From contig JAIBHM010000046.1 in NCBI GenBank assembly GCA_020028535.1, positions 1-10,320 of the forward strand: a stretch of DNA of 10,320 bases, given 5' to 3'. The notes beneath the pieces are model-generated. The model did not search any database. It was not told the origin of the DNA and saw only the letters and a program-made list of their open reading frames with translations. This document shows, piece by piece, positions 6,280 to 10,320 of this stretch (positions within the stretch are counted from its first letter, which is position 1; every line of letters starts with the position of its first letter). A program made the position numbers and the translations under genes. This DNA comes from Armatimonadota bacterium (GTDB lineage Bacteria; Sysuimicrobiota; Sysuimicrobiia; Sysuimicrobiales; Kaftiobacteriaceae).

Positions 6280-7569
6280 TCAGGGACCGGGCCGGGCGGC
6301 GACGGTGAGGAAGTCCCACCATCCGTACAGTTCCAGGTAGACCATATCGAAGAGCATCGCTGCGCCGTGGATCCGGAACACGGCGTCGAGGGCGGCCCGG
6401 AACTGTTCCGGCCGGTGCTCGTAGAGGGACACCAGCAATGCGCCGACCGGGGGCGCCCCCCCATTCAGCAGGTCGCGCGCCATCAACGCGCTGCCCTCAA
6501 CGCTCATCCACGGAGCGGAGCCGGCCCGCATCGCATCCCCCTGCGTAAGGGGGATGAAGTACAACCCCGGCATCAAGAAGTCGAGGAGGTCGCCGATGGC
6601 TGCCTCCTTCCACTCCGGGGTCACCCACGGCAGGTCGGGCGTGGAGGCCGCCGACGCCCAGTTCACGCCTTCGTTCCAGTAGGTGTGGTACCAGCTGCCG
6701 ACGTACGCGGAGAACGACGCGTCAGGCTTGACACCGTGCACGACTCGCTCGGCGGCGCGCACGAACTGGCGGATGACGTTCGCCCGCCAGGCGATCCACA
6801 GTGGAAAAAACGGCCCTTGCACCATCTGCCCGCCGTTCGGGGCCAGGATATCACCCGGCCAGCGCTCGATCGGGCGGCCCAGCCACTCTTCGAATTGCGC
6901 GCGGCTCAGGTCGGAGAAATCTGATGATCCGTCCGGAAAGCGGATGCGGTCCAGCACCACACCATCCACATCGTAGCGTGCGACAACCTCCTGGATGATC
7001 GCGAGCTCGTAGAGCTGGACCTCCGGATTGGCGGGGTTGGCGAACGCGATGACCCCGACTTCGGACGCGGGCACGAGCCGGCCATCGGCCGCCAGGTGCC
7101 GGGTCATCCATTCCGGCCGTTGAAAGACCACGCCGACCTGGGCGGCGTTCAGTCCCTCGCCGAAGACGTTGACCGCGGCGTGCACACGGATCCCGCGGGC
7201 ATGCGCCTCCTCGATCACGACCTGGAGCGGGTCGATGTCGGCGGGAAACCAGGTAGCCGGAGCATCGTATGCGGGCGGCCGTGTGCGGGGGACCGTGGAC
7301 GTGCGAATGTGCGGTGCGAAGGTGCTCTCGTAGTTGACAAAGCCCCACGCATTCTTCGCCTCAGGGATGATGTCCGTGACGCCGGCGGCCCTGGCTCGGT
7401 CCAGCACGCCGGCGATCTGCTCGCGCGACGCGAATGTGAGCAGGTTCGCGGAGACTTCCATCCACACGGCCAGCCGGGGGATCGGGCGGGCGGCGAAGAG
7501 CGGTCCCGTGGTCAGCCCGACCACCACCAGGATGCTCGCGAGGATGCGCACGCAGCGGTATTCCGTCAT
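6280..7569 (-). CDS. Secreted glycosyl-hydrolase-like protein (GHL10/COG1649 family)
   Basis: From the ATG at 7569 the protein has 429 residues. It opens with a signal peptide: short charged start (MTEYRCVR), hydrophobic core (ILASILVVVGLTTG) and a likely cut after PLFA near residue 26. The remainder is a TIM-barrel-like fold of the COG1649 family: RLAVWMEVSA, AAGVTDIIPEAK, HARGIRVHAAVNVF and then VDGVVLDRIRFPD, where the aspartate at residue 207 sits at the end of a strand like the catalytic acid of alpha-amylase relatives. The family is thought to cleave glycans, possibly in the envelope, but few members have been tested. An in-frame ATG at 7623 adds 18 residues; I favour 7569 for its cleaner signal peptide and because it leaves 82 bases for promoters facing the divergent peptidase gene. 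The 3' end is 19 bases from the convergent fabI stop. Confidence 0.82.
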   Translation of the reverse strand: MTEYRCVRILASILVVVGLTTGPLFAARPIPRLAVWMEVSANLLTFASREQIAGVLDRARAAGVTDIIPEAKNAWGFVNYESTFAPHIRTSTVPRTRPPAYDAPATWFPADIDPLQVVIEEAHARGIRVHAAVNVFGEGLNAAQVGVVFQRPEWMTRHLAADGRLVPASEVGVIAFANPANPEVQLYELAIIQEVVARYDVDGVVLDRIRFPDGSSDFSDLSRAQFEEWLGRPIERWPGDILAPNGGQMVQGPFFPLWIAWRANVIRQFVRAAERVVHGVKPDASFSAYVGSWYHTYWNEGVNWASAASTPDLPWVTPEWKEAAIGDLLDFLMPGLYFIPLTQGDAMRAGSAPWMSVEGSALMARDLLNGGAPPVGALLVSLYEHRPEQFRAALDAVFRIHGAAMLFDMVYLELYGWWDFLTVAARPGP

Positions 7570-7651
7570 ACGGCAGGAATTCCCCTGTAACCTCCCCAAG
7601 TAAGTTTTCAGGTTTTCACTCATTTTCCCCTGACCAACTGGAGGAAGCCAC
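7570..7651. promoter_or_regulatory. Divergent intergenic region with short repeats
   Basis: This gap lies between the secreted glycosidase-like gene (minus) and the peptidase gene (plus). It is clearly more AT-rich than the genes around it, as promoter regions often are. It contains GTTTTCA twice (7604-7610 and 7612-7618, 8-base period) and TTCCCCTG twice (7580-7587 and 7625-7632). Read on the minus strand the latter is CAGGGGAA, a Shine-Dalgarno-like sequence ahead of each of the two candidate ATG starts (7569 and 7623). I could not identify trustworthy -35/-10 pairs. Confidence 0.35.
7640..7645 (+). promoter_or_regulatory. Ribosome binding site of the M3 peptidase
   Basis: GGAGGA ends 6 bases before the GTG at 7652. 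It is a near-consensus Shine-Dalgarno site and is what decides for this GTG start over the in-frame ATG codons a few residues on. Confidence 0.75.
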
Positions 7652-9379
7652 GTGCGAAGTATGATGCAGGTCGACCCGCGCCGTCAGTTCCCCCGCAAGT
7701 TTGTGCCCAAAGGCGCCGACATGGGGGACTGGGCGCAGATTGAACCGCTGTTCAAGAAGATGCTGGAGCGTTCCATCAATTCTCTGGATGAGATCGAGCT
7801 GTGGCTCTTTGACTGCTCCGAGTTGAGCGGTGCCATCGCCGAGGAGCGCACGAAACGCTACATCGCCATGACCACACAGACCGATGACCCGGTGCGCGAG
7901 CAAGCGTACAACCACTTCGTGGAGCAGATCGACCCGAAGACCAAGCCGATGTGGCACGCGCTGGAGACGATGTATCTACAACACCCGTATCGCCGGATGC
8001 TGCCGCTGGGCCGGTACGGGGTGATGGACCGCATCGTCGAGAACGACGTCGCTCTCTTTCGGGAAGAGAACGTGCCCCTGGAGACTCAGGAGGCGCTGCT
8101 CGCCAAGGATTACCAGAAAGTCAATGGTGCGATGACGATCACGTACCGGGGCCAGGAACAGACCCTGCAGCAGGCAGCCCGGTATCTCGAGGAGACCGAC
8201 CGCGACGTACGCCAGCAGGTGTTCGAGCTGACGGCACGGCGCCGGCTGCAGGACCGCGACACGCTGGAGGAGATTTACGACAAGCTTGTCGCGCTGCGCA
8301 CCCAGATCGCGGTGAATGCCGGCTTCGAGAACTACCGTGACTACGCGTTCAAGCGACGGCGGCGCTTCGATTACACCCCGGAACACTGCGTCCAATTCCA
8401 CGACGGGGTGGAGCAGGCCATGCTGCCGCTGGTCAAACGGATTTACGAGGACCGCCGGCGGACGATGGGCATCCCGTCGCTCCGCGCCTGGGACGTGCAG
8501 GTCGACCCGCTCGGGCGTGCGCCATTGCGGCCGTTTGCGACGGCTGACGAACTGGTGAAGGGCTGCGAGGAGATCTTCCGCCGGGTGGATCAGGCGCTCG
8601 GGGACCAGTTCAAGTTCATGTGGGAAGAGCAGTTGCTCGAGCTGGAGAGCCGGAAGGGCAAAGCGCCGGGCGGCTATCAGAGCACCTTGCACGAGCGGCG
8701 GTGGCCGTTCATCTTCATGAATGCGGTCGGCCGCGACGACGATCTGCGCACGATGCTGCATGAAGGGGGCCACGCCTTCCACCAGCTGGCCGCGCGTGAG
8801 GAGCCGCTCATCCACTATCGCCACTCACCGCTGGAGTTCGCCGAAGTCGCCTCGATGGGGATGGAGCTGCTGGCGGCGCCGTACTTGAACGTCTTCTACA
8901 AGGACGAGGCGGAGTTCCGGCGGTCCTACCGCAACACGATGGAGGACGCGGTGCTCCTCTTCCCGTGGATCGCCACCATTGACGCCTTCCAGCACTGGGT
9001 GTACACCCATCCACACAACCGCGAGGACCGGCGCAAGGCGTGGTTGGAGATCTACAAACGGTTCCAGCCGTCGTTTGACTGGAGCGGCTATGAGGATGTG
9101 CTTGATTACCTGTGGCACCGGCAGTTGCACCTGTACACAAGCCCGTTTTACTACATCGAGTACGGCATCGCGGAGACGGGCGCGCTGCAGGTATGGCTGC
9201 GGAGCCGGCGCGACCACCGGGGCGCCGTCGAACGCTACTGGCAGGCCCTCGCACTGGGGGGCAGCAAGCCGCTGCCCAAGCTCTTCGAGGCGGCCGGAGC
9301 GAAGTTCAGCTTCGACTACGCGACACTCAGGCCGCTGGCGGATGCGGTGGGAGAGGAACTCGACAGGATCGGCGACTAG
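7652..9379 (+). CDS. M3-family oligoendopeptidase (PepF-like zinc peptidase)
   Basis: A cytosolic zinc metallopeptidase of 575 residues, a normal length for M3B oligoendopeptidases, which cut short peptides inside a closed channel. The zinc site is complete: HEGGH at residues 370-374 (MLHEGGHAFHQLA) gives two histidines and the catalytic glutamate E371, and E398 in EFAEVASMGMEL is the third ligand. Near residues 498-510, SPFYYIEYGIAETGALQ matches the conserved substrate-binding tyrosine segment of the family. The N-terminal ~330 residues are helical and charged, as expected for the channel lobe. No signal peptide or membrane helix is seen. It looks closer to the M3 subgroup often named "oligoendopeptidase, not PepF" than to lactococcal PepF, so no symbol is given. 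A strong GGAGGA site precedes the GTG start. It stands alone between two minus-strand genes and is probably monocistronic. Confidence 0.93.
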   Translation: MRSMMQVDPRRQFPRKFVPKGADMGDWAQIEPLFKKMLERSINSLDEIELWLFDCSELSGAIAEERTKRYIAMTTQTDDPVREQAYNHFVEQIDPKTKPMWHALETMYLQHPYRRMLPLGRYGVMDRIVENDVALFREENVPLETQEALLAKDYQKVNGAMTITYRGQEQTLQQAARYLEETDRDVRQQVFELTARRRLQDRDTLEEIYDKLVALRTQIAVNAGFENYRDYAFKRRRRFDYTPEHCVQFHDGVEQAMLPLVKRIYEDRRRTMGIPSLRAWDVQVDPLGRAPLRPFATADELVKGCEEIFRRVDQALGDQFKFMWEEQLLELESRKGKAPGGYQSTLHERRWPFIFMNAVGRDDDLRTMLHEGGHAFHQLAAREEPLIHYRHSPLEFAEVASMGMELLAAPYLNVFYKDEAEFRRSYRNTMEDAVLLFPWIATIDAFQHWVYTHPHNREDRRKAWLEIYKRFQPSFDWSGYEDVLDYLWHRQLHLYTSPFYYIEYGIAETGALQVWLRSRRDHRGAVERYWQALALGGSKPLPKLFEAAGAKFSFDYATLRPLADAVGEELDRIGD

Positions 9380-9405
9380 TCCGGGTGATATCGCGCTAGC
9401 CGATC
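9367..9405. terminator. Hairpin between convergent genes, possible bidirectional terminator
   Basis: The left arm GATCGGC-ga-CTAG (9367-9379) pairs with the right arm CTAGCCGATC (9396-9405), leaving a 2-base bulge and a 16-base loop. It covers the whole 16-base gap between the peptidase and DMT carrier genes, and the TAG stops of both genes fall inside the paired CTAG blocks. There is no run of T on either side, so it is not a textbook intrinsic terminator. It could act as a 3'-end stabiliser or weak bidirectional terminator, or be chance. Confidence 0.35.
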
Positions 9406-10253
9406 AGGACGAACAGGATCCCCGCGACAGTAATCACCGCGCCGGCCACCGTGCCGGCGCGGATCGTTTCTTCTTGACGGAACAAATAGAGCAGGACCAG
9501 CGCAAAGATCGGGGTCGTGTTTGCCAGGGGCGTGACGCGCACGAGCTCGCTGAGGTTCAGGGCGAAGAAGTAAGAGAGAAACGCGCCGGTCGTCAGCACA
9601 GAGCCGATGAAGAGCAGCGTGAACGCCTGCCGACCCGCCCTCAGCGGCTCTCGCCGCGACCGGTAGATCACAAACGGGAGCAGCACGAGCATCGATCCGG
9701 TGAGGGTGAGGGCTGACGCGACCGCGGGATCCGGCAGCATCCGCAGCCCCAGCTTGCGCAGCATGAAGGAGACGCTGGCCATGACGGCCGTGTTGAGCGC
9801 CAGGAGCACCCCGGCCCACGGCCGCGCGGACGTGGCAGCCTGATCAGGGCGGGCCGTGAGCGCGATCCCGACGACGACCAGAACCGTGCCGGCGGCCACC
9901 TGCCAGGAAAGGCGCTCGCCCAAAACCGGGACGGCCAGGACGGCCGCAAAGAGTGGCGTGGTGTTGCTGATCGTGGACGCTCGGGCGACACCGATCAGCG
10001 TCATGGATTCGTAATAGGTAAAGCGCGCAAGCGCCGGAGCGAAGACTCCCGCGAGGAGCAGCGTGGCCGCCGCAGGCATCGTGATCCGGCCCAGAGAGCC
10101 CAGCAGGATAGAGAGCAGCCATGTCGCGATGAGATTCGTGGAGATGGAAATCAGGGTGGCGGTCGTGGCGGTGGAGCGCAGCATACCGCGGCGGATGACA
10201 AGGGCGGCGGCCGCGAAGAGGATGGCGGAGAGGAGGGCCAGGACGCTGCCCAT
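9396..10253 (-). CDS. EamA-domain DMT-superfamily transporter
   Basis: An inner-membrane carrier of 285 residues with about ten hydrophobic helices in two EamA repeats (roughly 3-133 and 147-285). The internal duplication is plain: NTTPLFAAVLAVPVLGERLSW near residue 100 corresponds to NTTPIFALVLLYLFRQEETI near 248, each followed by a glycine-rich helix (AAGTVLVVVGIAL and AGAVITVAGILFV). The usual glycine-glutamate turn of the repeat is GE in the first half but QE in the second. DMT carriers of this type move amino acids, nucleotides or other small metabolites, often outward; the substrate cannot be inferred. The ATG at 10253 is preceded directly by an in-frame GTG at 10256, and the next in-frame stop lies about 40 bases further upstream, so the start is well bounded although no good Shine-Dalgarno site is visible. 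It converges on the peptidase gene. Confidence 0.92.
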   Translation of the reverse strand: MGSVLALLSAILFAAAALVIRRGMLRSTATTATLISISTNLIATWLLSILLGSLGRITMPAAATLLLAGVFAPALARFTYYESMTLIGVARASTISNTTPLFAAVLAVPVLGERLSWQVAAGTVLVVVGIALTARPDQAATSARPWAGVLLALNTAVMASVSFMLRKLGLRMLPDPAVASALTLTGSMLVLLPFVIYRSRREPLRAGRQAFTLLFIGSVLTTGAFLSYFFALNLSELVRVTPLANTTPIFALVLLYLFRQEETIRAGTVAGAVITVAGILFVLIG

Positions 10254-10320
10254 CACCGGATGGGGTTCGACGCGCAGGATGAAACTTCCGCGAGATTACG
10301 GCCGCCGCTTCTCGAGATTC

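Noticed and set aside
6261..6300. Terminator between fabI and the secreted glycosidase-like gene
   Set aside because: Only a 4-base-pair stem (GGTC-agg-GACC) without a T run is visible, which is too weak to call.
7976..8824. Antisense open frame within the peptidase gene
   Set aside because: No ribosome site or motif supports it, and the plus-strand frame carries an intact HEGGH site and conserved flanks.
10257..10320. Possible gene ends at the right edge: a plus-strand ATG at 10279 open to the edge (MKLPRDYGRRFSRF), or a minus-strand frame ending at TAA 10296-10298 (LEKRRP)
   Set aside because: Only 14 and 7 codons are visible, the ribosome site before the ATG is poor, and the two readings exclude each other in part. 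More sequence to the right would settle it.

Overview
The window reads as a compact, GC-rich bacterial chromosome segment (GC high throughout by eye, not measured). It holds eight or nine protein genes, no RNA genes, no CRISPR array and no recognisable insertion sequence or phage gene. The bacterial-type fabI, GTG starts, Shine-Dalgarno sites and two-EamA DMT carrier all point to a bacterium. The mix of gene families would suit an uncultivated high-GC lineage such as Chloroflexota, Armatimonadota or a relative, but nothing here fixes the phylum.

Layout. (1) Bases 1-2122, plus strand: the 3' end of a PAP2-type phosphatase lacking its third catalytic motif, then, 5 bases on, a 611-residue protein with about 12 membrane spans and a complete endonuclease/exonuclease/phosphatase (EEP) domain at its C-terminus. 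(2) Bases 2115-3370, minus strand: an MFS_3-type drug or siderophore exporter broken by a one-base frameshift near 2479; its stop overlaps the stop of the EEP gene. (3) Bases 3459-6260, plus strand: a membrane fatty acid desaturase, a metallo-beta-lactamase-fold hydrolase and the enoyl-ACP reductase FabI. The last two are 3 bases apart and surely cotranscribed. (4) Bases 6280-7569, minus strand: a secreted glycosyl-hydrolase-like (GHL10/COG1649) protein. (5) Bases 7652-9379, plus strand: an M3-family oligoendopeptidase with a strong ribosome binding site. (6) Bases 9396-10253, minus strand: a ten-helix EamA-type transporter. The last 67 bases hold no gene I can support.

How the genes fit together. 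The clearest shared theme is membrane lipid chemistry: FabI makes saturated acyl-ACP, the desaturase introduces double bonds, and the PAP2 and membrane-EEP proteins belong to superfamilies that include lipid-phosphate and phospholipid hydrolases. The MBL protein sits between the two fatty acid genes, but its substrate cannot be read from sequence. The rest (exporter, secreted glycosidase-like protein, cytosolic oligopeptidase, DMT carrier) is ordinary housekeeping or uptake/export content. The strand alternates in blocks, and the three convergent junctions are very tight (an 8-base overlap, a 19-base gap and a 16-base gap).

I see no clear new biological system. The points most worth a second look are the PAP2 remnant that seems to have lost an internal segment, the membrane-EEP fusion beside it, the single-base break in the MFS gene, the desaturase-MBL-FabI grouping, and a hairpin between two convergent genes whose arms contain both stop codons.
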